Source: Bacteroidota bacterium
GTDB lineage: Bacteria > Bacteroidota > Bacteroidia > Flavobacteriales > Flavobacteriaceae
Assembly (NCBI GenBank): GCA_024280635.1
Contig: JAJRPS010000003.1
Span: forward strand, 1-64,000
Direction: 5' to 3'
Length of the DNA stretch: 64,000 bases
Part shown: piece after piece, positions 36,031 to 45,216 of the stretch
Layout: each line of letters begins with the position of its first letter
How positions within the stretch are numbered: the first letter of the stretch is position 1
Notes under the pieces: generated by a model
The model's input: only the letters and a program-made list of their open reading frames with translations
Database searches by the model: none
Told to the model about the DNA's origin: nothing
Position numbers and translations under genes: made by a program

Positions 36031-37497
36031 TTATTTTTCTAATTTGTTTAATATTTCGGTTACCGTTACTAAATCATCAAAATGATTTTTCACACCATTA
36101 ATTTCTTGATAATCTTCATGACCTTTACCTGCTATTAAAATAATATCATTGCCTTCTGCCATTTGACAAGCGGTTTTAATTGCATTGAAACGATTGGTAA
36201 TTGACGTTGTTTTTTTGAAATTTTGTGGAGCTACTCCAGCTTCCATTTCTTCAATAATTATTTCTGGGTTTTCTGTACGTGGATTATCACTTGTAAAAAC
36301 TGCATGACTACTTAACTCTGACGCTATGTGTGCCATTTTTGGTCGCTTGGTTTTATCTCTATCACCTCCACAACCTACAACAGTAATGAGTTGCTCATTA
36401 CCTGTACGAATATCATTTATGGTTTGCAATACATTTTTTAGTGCATCTGGTGTGTGTGCATAATCTACAATTGCTGTAATTTTTTCATTTTTAGAAACTA
36501 AATATTGAAAACGACCACTCACGCTTTCTAACATGCTAATTAGCCGTAAATTCTCAATATGCTCCAAACCTAATAATTCTCCTGTTGCAAAAATGGCTAG
36601 CAAATTATAAGCATTAAAGGCTCCTATTAATTTTGTCCAAACTTCTTCATTATTAATTTTTAATAACAATCCTGAAAATTGATTTTCTAATATTTGTGCT
36701 CGATAATCGGCATAACTTTTTAATGCGTAGGTTACTTTTTTAGCCTTGGTGTTTTGCAACATGATGCTACCATTTTTATCATCAATATTTACCAATGCAA
36801 AAGCATCTTTAGGTAATTGATCAAAGAAAACTTTTTTCACATCTCGATATTCGGCAAATGTGTTGTGATAATCTAAATGATCATGAGAAAGGTTTGTAAA
36901 AATACCTCCTTTGAAATGCAAACCATCTATTCTTTTTTGATGAATACCGTGTGAGCTGACTTCCATAAAACAATATTCAACCCCAGCATCATTCATCATA
37001 GATAAATATTTATTTATGGTTAATGAATCTGGTGTGGTATGAGTTGCTTTATATTCCACTTCATCAATCATTACGGTAACTGTAGACAACAATCCTACTT
37101 TATATCCTGCATTTTTAAATTGTTGATACAATAGTGTTGCAATAGTAGTTTTACCATTAGTACCCGTTACTCCTATTAATTGCAATTTACGAGACGGATG
37201 ATTGTGAAAATTTGCTGCTAATATTGCCAATGCCAAATTGGTATCTGCTACCTGAACATGGGTAACCTCATCTTTAGTTTGTGTAGGCAACACTTGGCAT
37301 ACAATTGTGTTTGCTCCTAATGCAATTGCTTTTTCAATATAATCATGACCATCACTAAGCGTACCTACTAATGCTACAAATACATCATTTTGCTTCACTT
37401 TACGCGAATCAAATTGAATAGTAGACACCTCAACATCTGTGCTTCCTTTTACGGTTTCAATAGCTACTTTATATAATATGTCTTTTAAATTTTTCAC
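36031..37497 (-). CDS. murE: UDP-MurNAc-tripeptide ligase MurE, meso-diaminopimelate type
   Basis: 488 residues. It adds the third peptide residue. ATP loop GVTGTNGKTTIATLLYQQF. The specificity motif SDNPRTENPE contains DNPR, the hallmark of enzymes that use meso-diaminopimelate rather than lysine, so the cell wall should be of the DAP type. Its start overlaps the ftsI stop by 4 bases. Confidence 0.97.
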   Translation of the reverse strand: MKNLKDILYKVAIETVKGSTDVEVSTIQFDSRKVKQNDVFVALVGTLSDGHDYIEKAIALGANTIVCQVLPTQTKDEVTHVQVADTNLALAILAANFHNHPSRKLQLIGVTGTNGKTTIATLLYQQFKNAGYKVGLLSTVTVMIDEVEYKATHTTPDSLTINKYLSMMNDAGVEYCFMEVSSHGIHQKRIDGLHFKGGIFTNLSHDHLDYHNTFAEYRDVKKVFFDQLPKDAFALVNIDDKNGSIMLQNTKAKKVTYALKSYADYRAQILENQFSGLLLKINNEEVWTKLIGAFNAYNLLAIFATGELLGLEHIENLRLISMLESVSGRFQYLVSKNEKITAIVDYAHTPDALKNVLQTINDIRTGNEQLITVVGCGGDRDKTKRPKMAHIASELSSHAVFTSDNPRTENPEIIIEEMEAGVAPQNFKKTTSITNRFNAIKTACQMAEGNDIILIAGKGHEDYQEINGVKNHFDDLVTVTEILNKLEK

Positions 37498-39482
37498 GAT
37501 ACCGTTAATACAATTACTTGATTACTTTTTATTTTTTCCCCTACATTTAAGGATTGTTTTTTTACCTTTCCGTTTCCGTTTACGATTACTTTTAATCCTA
37601 AGTTTTCTAAAAACGGAATAGCATCCATTGCACTCATTCCTTTTACATTCGGAATTACTTTATATGATTTTTCGCACTTTACATCATAAGAAGCATATAT
37701 ATCTTTTAAATTATTATCTGCATCAAAAGCTATTGATACTTCATCTACCAAAGGCGTATCAGTATATATTTTTTTAGCTATTTTTTTAAATACTGGAGCT
37801 GCAACCACATTACCGTAATAACCAATGGCAGTATTGGGTTTGTGTATTACTACTATGCAGGAATACTTTGGATTGTCTGCAGGAAAATATCCTGCAAAAG
37901 AAGCTATGTAGTTCTTTTTTGCTGTTTTATCTCCATAATCTGTACGACAGGTTCCCGTTTTACCAGCCATTGAAAAATTTGGAGTATAAATATTTCTTGC
38001 TGTACCTCTTTTAACCACATTTTTCATCATTTCCTTAACTTTTCCTATTGTGGCATCTGAGCATATTTTAGGGTTGATAACCTCTTTTTTAAATACTTTT
38101 ATTGGTGCTTCCTCTTTAAAATCACGAATAGCTTTTACAAAACGAGGTTTTACCATCTCGCCATTATTTGCAATGGCATTATAAAACGTTAAAATTTGCA
38201 ATGGCGTTAATGAAACCCCATACCCATACGCCATCCACGGCAATGAAATTCCACTCCAACTAGCATCATTTGGATGTGGGATAATAGGCTTTCCCTCCCC
38301 TTTAAAATCCAATCCTAACGGTTCATTTAACCCCATATTATACAAACGATTTACAAAAGCTTCGGGATTGTTTTTAAATCCTTTCATCACAATTTTTACA
38401 AATCCTGTATTGGAAGACAACTCAAATGCACGTGCTGCTGTTATTTTACCATAACCTCCATGATGAGAATCTCGCACTTTGTATTTATTAAAAAAAGTAA
38501 GCACCCCTTTTTCCGTATCTACCACCGTACTACTATCTATTTTTTTACTCTCTAAAGCCGCTACCATAACCATTAATTTAAATGTAGATCCTGGTTCACA
38601 GGATTCTCCTATAGCATGATTTAATTGCTCATAATATCCTCCTTTTGAGGTTCTTTTTAAATTTGATATTGCTTTTATTTCTCCTGTTTTGGTTTCCATT
38701 ACCACCACAGTACCGTGGTCTGCTTCAAATTTTTCTAACTGTTCTAATAACGCATGATGTGCAATATCTTGAATATTTACATTCAATGTAGTAACCACAT
38801 CTTTACCATTTTCTGGTTCTATTTCATTTTCATCCTTAATCGGCTTGTATTTTCCTTTTGCTATTTTTTGAACCAGTTGTTTGCCATCAACCCCTTTTAA
38901 ATAAGCTTTTCCATATGCCCCTTCAATACCTGCTCCCGAACCTTCAAAACCAATTGTTCTTCGAGCAATACCTGCAATAGGATGCTCTCGTATTGTGCGT
39001 TGTTCCACAATAATCCCTCCTTTATTGGCTCCCAACTTGAATAGTGGAAAATTTTTAATACGCACATAATCAGAATACCCTAAATTTCTAGCGATAAGCT
39101 TATATCTGTTTCTATGTACACGTGATTTTTTTAAAGCTCTTTTATAATAGGATGCGTTTTCAGGAAGCATTACCGCTAATGAATCTGATAAAGCATTAAT
39201 GTGTTTTTTAAAATTTTTATCCGTAACCGTAACCGCATCCCAACGAATATCATATTTAGGTACTGATGTTGCTAACAAGCTACCATCATCAGCATAAATA
39301 CTACCTCTATTTGCGTATATTGTTTTATGCTTTATGTTCCGTTTTTCTACTAATTTCCGATAAGCATCACCATCAACATACTGCACATTAATTAGCTGCA
39401 CTACAATTGCAATAGCCAACACCAAAAGGAGAACTACCACAATGTACAAGCGATATAATATATTTTTATTTGTTGCTGACAC
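37494..39482 (-). CDS. ftsI: division-specific transpeptidase FtsI (PBP3) with one PASTA domain
   Basis: 662 residues. An N-terminal membrane helix (LYIVVVLLLVLAIAIVVQLI) is followed by the PBP dimerisation domain (RGSIYADDGSLLATS) and a transpeptidase domain with the serine motif GSTFK, then SSNTG, then GKTGT. The final 60 residues (PNVKGMSAMDAIPFLENLG onward) form one PASTA domain, thought to sense muropeptides; it is frequent in Bacteroidota FtsI but absent in E. coli. It starts 4 bases after ftsL. Confidence 0.97.
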   Translation of the reverse strand: MSATNKNILYRLYIVVVLLLVLAIAIVVQLINVQYVDGDAYRKLVEKRNIKHKTIYANRGSIYADDGSLLATSVPKYDIRWDAVTVTDKNFKKHINALSDSLAVMLPENASYYKRALKKSRVHRNRYKLIARNLGYSDYVRIKNFPLFKLGANKGGIIVEQRTIREHPIAGIARRTIGFEGSGAGIEGAYGKAYLKGVDGKQLVQKIAKGKYKPIKDENEIEPENGKDVVTTLNVNIQDIAHHALLEQLEKFEADHGTVVVMETKTGEIKAISNLKRTSKGGYYEQLNHAIGESCEPGSTFKLMVMVAALESKKIDSSTVVDTEKGVLTFFNKYKVRDSHHGGYGKITAARAFELSSNTGFVKIVMKGFKNNPEAFVNRLYNMGLNEPLGLDFKGEGKPIIPHPNDASWSGISLPWMAYGYGVSLTPLQILTFYNAIANNGEMVKPRFVKAIRDFKEEAPIKVFKKEVINPKICSDATIGKVKEMMKNVVKRGTARNIYTPNFSMAGKTGTCRTDYGDKTAKKNYIASFAGYFPADNPKYSCIVVIHKPNTAIGYYGNVVAAPVFKKIAKKIYTDTPLVDEVSIAFDADNNLKDIYASYDVKCEKSYKVIPNVKGMSAMDAIPFLENLGLKVIVNGNGKVKKQSLNVGEKIKSNQVIVLTVS

Positions 39483-39486
39483 TATT

Positions 39487-39801
39487 TTATTTTTGTATGA
39501 TTCTTATTTTTTTAGGCGGCTCATTAGAAGACACCAAACCACTATTTTTTACTTTTTTCACCACTAGCGATTCCATTTTGAGCTTCATTAAAATGGAACG
39601 TAAATCAACATATTCTGAGCGGAGTTCTTTTACTTTTTTATCCAACACATTAATTTGTTGTATTTTTTTTTCGGTACGATGAGAGCTCCCTATCATTACA
39701 ATAAATAATAAGGTTGCAAACAGTATAAACCTCCAGTTTTTTGCCGAATCATCATCAATCAAAAACCTCCCTTTTAATATGTGTAGCAAGTTTCTTTTCA
39801 T
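39487..39801 (-). CDS. ftsL: FtsL-like small divisome membrane protein
   Basis: 104 residues: short cytoplasmic N-terminus, one transmembrane helix (WRFILFATLLFIVMIGSS) and a coiled-coil (EKKIQQINVLDKKVKELRSE). Sequence identity within this family is very low; identification rests on topology and on the invariant place between rsmH and ftsI. Its start overlaps the rsmH stop by one base. Confidence 0.9.
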   Translation of the reverse strand: MKRNLLHILKGRFLIDDDSAKNWRFILFATLLFIVMIGSSHRTEKKIQQINVLDKKVKELRSEYVDLRSILMKLKMESLVVKKVKNSGLVSSNEPPKKIRIIQK

Positions 39802-40703
39802 TACAATCGTTTTGCTATACGCAATTTTGCACTTCGAGCTCTATTGTTTACTTTTATTTCTGCTGCTGACGGAATAACTAATTTTCCCACCTTTTTAAAA
39901 GGAACGGAAAAGTTTCCAAAAAAATCTTTTTCAGGCTCACCTTCAAACATTCCGTTTCTAATAAACCTTTTCACCAACCTATCTTCTAGAGAGTGATAGG
40001 ATATTAAACTAATGCGCCCATTTTTATCTAATAAATCTGTAGTTTGCAATAAAAACTCCTCTATTACCAACAACTCTTCATTTACCTCAATACGAATGGC
40101 TTGAAAAATTTTAGCCAACACTTTATGCTCTGCATGTTGCGGCAAAAACTTATCCAATACGGTTTTTAAATCTTCAACTGTTTTTATAGGCGTTTCTCTT
40201 GCCCCTATAATTGTTTCGGCTATTGCTTTTGCATTGGTTAACTCCCCATAAACCGAAAACATTTTTCGCAACGCTTCTTCTGTATGAAAATTTACAACAT
40301 CATAAGCTGATGTTTTCATTTTTGTGCTCATTCGCATATCCAAATCACCATCAAAGCGGATAGAAAACCCTCTATCTGGCACATCAAACTGATGTGAAGA
40401 AACTCCAAAATCACCCAAAACACCATCTACCTTTTTAATTCCGTAGAAACGCAAAAACCGTTTAATGTATCTGAAATTTTCATGTATTAATGTAAAACGC
40501 TTATCATCAATTGCATTTTTTAATGCATCTTCGTCTTGATCAAAAGCAAATAATTTTCCTTTTTCACTTAAACGAGAAAGAATTTCTTTTGAATGCCCTC
40601 CGCCACCAAAAGTAACATCAACATACACGCCGTCAGGATTAATATTCAACCCATCAACACTTTCTTTTAACAATACAGGATTATGATATTCCATTTTCTT
40701 CAT
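39801..40703 (-). CDS. rsmH: 16S rRNA (cytosine(1402)-N4)-methyltransferase RsmH (MraW)
   Basis: 300 residues. SAM-dependent enzyme modifying C1402 of 16S rRNA. Motifs: YVDVTFGGGGHSKEIL (SAM loop), DGVLGDFGVSSHQFD, and the C-terminal SYHSLEDRLVKRF. The frame opens at 40703; the fourth codon (MEYHNPVLLKES at 40694) fits the family start better. Either start overlaps the 3' end of mraZ, so translational coupling is likely. Confidence 0.97.
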   Translation of the reverse strand: MKKMEYHNPVLLKESVDGLNINPDGVYVDVTFGGGGHSKEILSRLSEKGKLFAFDQDEDALKNAIDDKRFTLIHENFRYIKRFLRFYGIKKVDGVLGDFGVSSHQFDVPDRGFSIRFDGDLDMRMSTKMKTSAYDVVNFHTEEALRKMFSVYGELTNAKAIAETIIGARETPIKTVEDLKTVLDKFLPQHAEHKVLAKIFQAIRIEVNEELLVIEEFLLQTTDLLDKNGRISLISYHSLEDRLVKRFIRNGMFEGEPEKDFFGNFSVPFKKVGKLVIPSAAEIKVNNRARSAKLRIAKRL

Positions 40704-41151
40704 TTTTATCTCCCATTACTTCCTCTGCTAAATCAGCAAAATCTACCGCTGCATCATCTATTGCTTTTTCATACGCTTCTTTATCCCAAATTTCCAAGAT
40801 ATTTACTGATGATGAAATCACTATTTCCTTCTTCAATCCTGCAAAACCAATTAAATCTTTCGCCACCAATAAACGACCAGAGCTATCCAATTCAATCAAT
40901 TTTACACCCGCCGTAAAACGACGCACAAAATCATTATTCTTTTTATTGAAACGGTTGAGCTTGTTTACTTTTTGCATCAACTCGCTCCACTCTTCCATAG
41001 AATACAATTCCAAACACGATTGAAAAACAGCGCGCTTTAAAACAAAACCATCCTCCAAAACCGAAGACAATTGCTTTTTTAACACCGCAGGAAGCATTAT
41101 TCTCCCTTTTGCGTCAATTTTACACTCGTATGTTCCTATTAAATTTATCAC
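40681..41151 (-). CDS. mraZ: transcriptional regulator MraZ
   Basis: 156 residues, two SpoVT/AbrB-type repeats: TYECKIDAKGRIMLPAVLKK and GVKLIELDSSGRLLVAKDL. MraZ binds tandem repeats in its own promoter and represses the dcw operon. Three such repeats are visible upstream (separate entry). First gene of the minus-strand dcw run that continues to ftsZ and yqeY. Confidence 0.97.
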   Translation of the reverse strand: MINLIGTYECKIDAKGRIMLPAVLKKQLSSVLEDGFVLKRAVFQSCLELYSMEEWSELMQKVNKLNRFNKKNNDFVRRFTAGVKLIELDSSGRLLVAKDLIGFAGLKKEIVISSSVNILEIWDKEAYEKAIDDAAVDFADLAEEVMGDKNEENGIS

Positions 41152-41177
41152 TGTTTTTTTTACACTTCTTTATTTGT

Positions 41178-41220
41178 CAAAGATAATAGATTTTTACCAC
41201 TTTTTACCACAACTTACCAC
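41178..41220 (-). promoter_or_regulatory. mraZ promoter and three MraZ-type boxes
   Basis: On the minus strand TATCTTTG (41178-41185) fits the TAnnTTTG -7 element. Upstream, GTGGTAA occurs three times at 41194-41200, 41204-41210 and 41214-41220, spaced exactly 10 bp; a looser copy (GTGGTGAA) is at 41234-41241. Published MraZ operators are direct repeats with 10-bp period containing GTG[G/T]-type cores. The boxes cover the -33 region, so bound MraZ would block RNA polymerase. The rest of the gap, 41242-41449, shows no further structure that I recognise. Confidence 0.7.
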
Positions 41221-41449
41221 TTTGTTAATAAGTTTCACCACAACAAGTTAAAACACTATTAATACGTAGATGTTTAATATGTTGAAAGCTCGGTCAGACA
41301 AAAGAAATATCAAAAAATGAAAAGAAAAAATCCGTTTGAAAGCGCACCATACATTCCTTAATTTACCCTCTAAAAAGATGTTACCGCCCTAAACATTACT
41401 TCTTACACAAGTTTCTTTTATTTTAAAATAATGATAAAAAAAAAAAGCG

Positions 41450-41457
41450 TATTTTTG
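41450..41457 (+). promoter_or_regulatory. -7 element (TATTTTTG) for the alpha/beta hydrolase gene
   Basis: TATTTTTG matches TAnnTTTG, 38 bases before the hydrolase ATG at 41496. No distinct -33 box. Confidence 0.4.
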
Positions 41458-41495
41458 TGCGTTACAAAAAAAGAGTTACTGACTAATTACACTAC

Positions 41496-42260
41496 ATGGC
41501 ATTTAAATTAAAAAAAGAAAAAAAATTCAATTATATAGAAGAAGGAACTGGAACTCCGATAATCGTTTTACATGGCTTAATGGGGGGGTTGAGCAACTTT
41601 ACGGGTGTTACAAAGTATTTTCCTAAAAAAGGGTATCAGGTAATCATACCAGAATTACCTATTTACAGCATGCCTCTTTTAAAAACAAATGTAAAAAGTT
41701 TTGCAAAATATGTAAAAGCATTTTTAGACCATAAAGAGTTAAAAAATGTAATTTTAGTAGGTAATTCATTGGGTGGACATATTGGCTTATTGTTCTCTAA
41801 AATGTATCCTGAATACGTAAAAGCCTTGGTTATTACAGGAAGTTCTGGTCTTTATGAGAGCGCTATGGGTGGTAGTTACCCGAAAAGAGGCGATTATGAA
41901 TACATTAAAAAGAAAGCAGAAGATGTTTTTTACGACCCTAAAGTAGCCACTAAAGAAGTTGTACAAGAAGTTTATGATACCATTAATGACAGACATAAAC
42001 TGATCAGAACTTTAGCTATTGCTAAAAGCGCTATACGCCATAACATGGCAAAAGATTTACCCAAAATGAAACAACCTACCTGCATTATTTGGGGAAGAAA
42101 CGATGCCGTTACACCTCCAGAAGTTGCAGTAGAGTTTAATAAATTACTACCCGATTCTGATTTATTTTGGATTGATAAATGTGGTCATGCTGCCATGATG
42201 GAACATCCTGATGAATTTAACAACGTATTAGATGCTTGGTTAACCGCTCGTAAATTTTAA
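41496..42260 (+). CDS. alpha/beta-fold hydrolase
   Basis: 254 residues, cytoplasmic. Oxyanion-loop HGLMGGLSNF, nucleophile elbow GNSLGGH (Ser), acid in WGRNDAVTP, and catalytic His in KCGHAAMMEHP make a complete triad. Substrate unknown; esterase, lipase-like or C-C hydrolase are all possible. It is followed by engB after 12 bases, a common flavobacterial pair between mraZ and engB. Confidence 0.92.
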   Translation: MAFKLKKEKKFNYIEEGTGTPIIVLHGLMGGLSNFTGVTKYFPKKGYQVIIPELPIYSMPLLKTNVKSFAKYVKAFLDHKELKNVILVGNSLGGHIGLLFSKMYPEYVKALVITGSSGLYESAMGGSYPKRGDYEYIKKKAEDVFYDPKVATKEVVQEVYDTINDRHKLIRTLAIAKSAIRHNMAKDLPKMKQPTCIIWGRNDAVTPPEVAVEFNKLLPDSDLFWIDKCGHAAMMEHPDEFNNVLDAWLTARKF

Positions 42261-42272
42261 GCGATATTACTT

Positions 42273-42869
42273 ATGAAAATTAAATCAGCGAAATTTATAG
42301 TCAGTAATTCAGATGTTGCAAAATGCCCAAAAGAGCAGTATCCAGAATATGCTTTTATTGGACGTTCTAATGTAGGAAAATCTTCCTTAATCAACATGTT
42401 AACCAATCAAAAAAACTTAGCAAAAACCTCTGGACGACCTGGTAAAACACAATTGATCAATCATTTTTTAATTAATAATGAATGGTTTTTGGTAGATTTA
42501 CCTGGATATGGTTACGCGCGTGTTTCTAAGAAATCTAAAAAAACATTTCAAAAATTTATTACCAATTATTTTGAAAAACGCAAGCAACTAATTTGTGCTT
42601 TTGTATTGGTTGATTGCCGCCACGAACCCCAAAAAGTAGATTTAGAATTTATTGACTGGCTAGGACGAAACCAAGTACCCTTTAATCTTGTCTTTACAAA
42701 AGCCGACAAAATAAAACCTGAAGCTTTAAAACGCAATGTTGCGCATTACCAAAGTGTTTTATTAGAAACATGGGAGGAGTGCCCAAAACATTTTATAACC
42801 TCATCTAGCAAACACCAAGGCAAAGAAGAGCTACTATCCTACATACACCAAATAAATGAGAATTTATAA
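42273..42869 (+). CDS. engB: ribosome biogenesis GTPase EngB (YsxC/YihA)
   Basis: 198 residues. Essential GTPase for 50S assembly. G1 is [15 protein letters not shown]3 [11 protein letters not shown]4 TKADK, G5 SSSK. Normal length. It is followed by a strong terminator. Confidence 0.97.
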   Translation: MKIKSAKFIVSNSDVAKCPKEQYPEYAFIGRSNVGKSSLINMLTNQKNLAKTSGRPGKTQLINHFLINNEWFLVDLPGYGYARVSKKSKKTFQKFITNYFEKRKQLICAFVLVDCRHEPQKVDLEFIDWLGRNQVPFNLVFTKADKIKPEALKRNVAHYQSVLLETWEECPKHFITSSSKHQGKEELLSYIHQINENL

Positions 42870-42881
42870 TATTTCCAAAAC

Positions 42882-42908
42882 GCTACCTTATCAGGTAGCA
42901 TTTTTTTG
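42882..42908 (+). terminator. terminator after engB
   Basis: A 7-bp stem GCTACCT/AGGTAGC with a 4-base loop is followed by A and seven T, 12 bases after the engB stop. Confidence 0.85.
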
Positions 42909-43028
42909 GCACAAAGCTTGCTTATACACTATCGTTCGTATTTTTATTAGTAATTAGTCATTTAAATGCTCTTTTTTTATATATTAGCGGACATTAAAAA
43001 CAGTACTCATTTCTAATCAATTATACTT

Positions 43029-43811
43029 ATGAAAAACCCTAGATTATTAAAAATCGTTTTGGCAATATTTACATTGTCATTCGTTACCAGTTTTGCACAA
43101 GACAAACCTGTAACCAAATTATTAAACCAATACATTAGTGCTTCAAATGCGTTAAGTAAAACCAAACAAGCCAATAGTGTTTTAGCTTTGTTTGATGATC
43201 GCTACAAAAACAATACGGCTTACGTAGGATTATCGGGTGTGGTAAAAAGTTCAACAACAAGTTTTGAACAATTTGCAATTCAATTAGAACAAAACATCAA
43301 AAATAAAAATTACGACTTTACAATGACTTTGCAAGAAGTTGTTTACGAATCGCAAAAAGAAAGAGCAGGTACCGTTTCTGCATTGGTAAATTTCGAATCT
43401 AAAATTGATGGTAAAATTGCTGAAAAAGGAACGATGCTAATGAATCTTGTTGGCGCTAAAGTACGTGGTAACTGGAAAATTATGCACAACAATACGGTAA
43501 GAGTTGCTGAAGGAAAAGATATCGGAAATTGCGTATGCTACCTATTTAGCAAAGGAACAACAGTATTTAATGCCGAAACATATTACCCAGCAGGTGTTGA
43601 GTATGACAGAGAATACCAATCGTTTAGAGTGGGTACTCGTGACGGAAAACGTGTAGTAAAAGGAAATGAAAAAGATTATGTTTGGACGGAAAACAATGAC
43701 ATTTTAGACGGTGCTCGTAAAATTGGAAAAGCAAACTCACCAGAAGAAGCTGTAAAAGTAGTATTATCTTACATATACGCTGACTCTTGTACAAAAATGG
43801 ATTTCAATTAA
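43029..43811 (+). CDS. secreted protein of unknown function
   Basis: 260 residues with an N-terminal signal peptide (LKIVLAIFTLSFVTSFAQ, cleavage near residue 24). The first half contains a segment ending VRGNWKIMHNNTVRV that recalls the last strand of SnoaL/NTF2-like domains; the C-terminal half contains DIGNCVCYLF and a third Cys near the end (ADSCTKMDFN), so disulfides in the periplasm are possible. No enzyme motif. Monocistronic, followed by a strong terminator. Family not recognised with confidence. Confidence 0.75.
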   Translation: MKNPRLLKIVLAIFTLSFVTSFAQDKPVTKLLNQYISASNALSKTKQANSVLALFDDRYKNNTAYVGLSGVVKSSTTSFEQFAIQLEQNIKNKNYDFTMTLQEVVYESQKERAGTVSALVNFESKIDGKIAEKGTMLMNLVGAKVRGNWKIMHNNTVRVAEGKDIGNCVCYLFSKGTTVFNAETYYPAGVEYDREYQSFRVGTRDGKRVVKGNEKDYVWTENNDILDGARKIGKANSPEEAVKVVLSYIYADSCTKMDFN

Positions 43812-43835
43812 GTCGGCAATCGATTTACAAATTAT

Positions 43836-43873
43836 AAAAAACTGCCTGAAAAATATTTTCAGGCAGTTTTTTT
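43836..43873 (+). terminator. terminator after the secreted protein gene
   Basis: Perfect 12-bp stem (43841-43852 with 43856-43867), 3-base loop, flanked by an A run and a T run. It would work in both directions. Confidence 0.85.
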
Positions 43874-43910
43874 ATACCTCAATTTTATTAGAAACGAAAA
43901 CCAAAAAAAC

Positions 43911-43918
43911 TATCTTTG
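43911..43918 (+). promoter_or_regulatory. -7 element (TATCTTTG) abutting the flavoprotein start
   Basis: TATCTTTG fits TAnnTTTG and ends 4 bases before the ATG at 43923. Transcription would begin at or very near the ATG, suggesting a leaderless mRNA. Confidence 0.45.
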
Positions 43919-43922
43919 CCAA

Positions 43923-45137
43923 ATGGAATCAAACTATGACGTTATTATTATTGGCGGAGGTGCTGGTGGATTTTTTACTGCTATTAACACCGTAACTTTC
44001 AATCCGAAGCTAAAAGTTGCCATTTTGGAACGGAGTAAAGAAGTGCTTCAAAAAGTGAAAATTTCTGGTGGCAGACGTTGCAATGTTACCCATGCCTGTT
44101 TTGATCCAAAAGAACTCACACAATACTACCCACGTGGAGCAAAAGAATTATTAGGACCTTTTCATCAATTTAACTGTGGTGATACTTTTGAGTGGTTTGA
44201 CCAACGTAATATTCCGCTAAAAATTGAAGATGATGGCAGAGTTTTTCCTGAAAGCAATACCTCACAAACCATTGTGGATTGCTTTTTAAGCGAAGTGCAA
44301 AAACTAAAAATTGACGTATTAAAAAGTCAAGGTGTTACTGATTTTTATTCCGAAAACAACATTTGGAACATCCAAACCAAAACACATCAATTTACGTGTA
44401 AAAAAATAGTGATTGCTTCTGGCAGCAGCAATCAAATTTGGAAGCTTTTAAGAAATTTACAACATACAATTATATCACCTACCCCATCGCTATTTACTTT
44501 TAATATTAAAGATGAACGATTAAAAGACATCCCTGGAGTGGTTATACAAAATACCGAAATTGAAGTAGTCAACACCAAATTAGTTTCGAACGGACCGCTA
44601 CTCATTACTCATTGGGGATTGAGTGCTCCTTCCATTTTAAAACTATCTGCTTGGGGATCAAAAATATTAGCAGAATGCAACTATCAATTTAATATTAAAA
44701 TCAATTTTATTGGATATTCTGATGAAAATTGTCGCGAACAGTTGAATGTTTTTAAAAAAGAACTCGCTAAAAAAAGCGTCTATAAATATAATCAATTTGA
44801 ACTACCAAAACGCTTATGGTATAAATTGGTAACCGCATCAAGCATAACCGAAGCTACACGTTGGGCAGACCTCAACAAAAAACAATTAGAAGCACTTACA
44901 CAACAACTAACATCTGCTATTTTTAATGTAGATGGAAAAAGTACTTTTAAAGAAGAATTTGTAACGGCTGGCGGTGTAGCGTTAAAAGAAATTGATTTTA
45001 AAAAAATGGAAAGCAAGCTTCATGAAAATTTATATTTTGCGGGAGAAGTACTTAATATTGATGCCGTAACGGGTGGTTTTAACTTCCAAAATGCATGGAC
45101 AACGGGTTACTTAGTTGCCAAGGCGATTGCATATTAA
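43923..45137 (+). CDS. NAD(P)/FAD-dependent oxidoreductase, HI0933/BaiN (YhiN) family
   Basis: 404 residues. N-terminal FAD-binding motif VIIIGGGAGGFFTAIN, the family signature KISGGRRCNVTHA, and the C-terminal GEVLNIDAVTGGFNFQNAWTTGYLVAKAI are all diagnostic of the HI0933-like flavoproteins. Some members reduce unsaturated ring systems, but the physiological substrate of most is unknown. Single gene with its own promoter. Confidence 0.93.
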   Translation: MESNYDVIIIGGGAGGFFTAINTVTFNPKLKVAILERSKEVLQKVKISGGRRCNVTHACFDPKELTQYYPRGAKELLGPFHQFNCGDTFEWFDQRNIPLKIEDDGRVFPESNTSQTIVDCFLSEVQKLKIDVLKSQGVTDFYSENNIWNIQTKTHQFTCKKIVIASGSSNQIWKLLRNLQHTIISPTPSLFTFNIKDERLKDIPGVVIQNTEIEVVNTKLVSNGPLLITHWGLSAPSILKLSAWGSKILAECNYQFNIKINFIGYSDENCREQLNVFKKELAKKSVYKYNQFELPKRLWYKLVTASSITEATRWADLNKKQLEALTQQLTSAIFNVDGKSTFKEEFVTAGGVALKEIDFKKMESKLHENLYFAGEVLNIDAVTGGFNFQNAWTTGYLVAKAIAY

Positions 45138-45216
45138 TTTAACGTTTTTTTTACATCAAAGTATTTGAGTTTCTACTCAAAAAAAACCACTATCTTTACC
45201 GAAAATAAAACACTAA

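Noticed and set aside
41178-41495. Small RNA or riboswitch in the mraZ-hydrolase gap
   Set aside because: Only promoter elements and the MraZ-type boxes are visible; no stable stem-loop with terminator was found.
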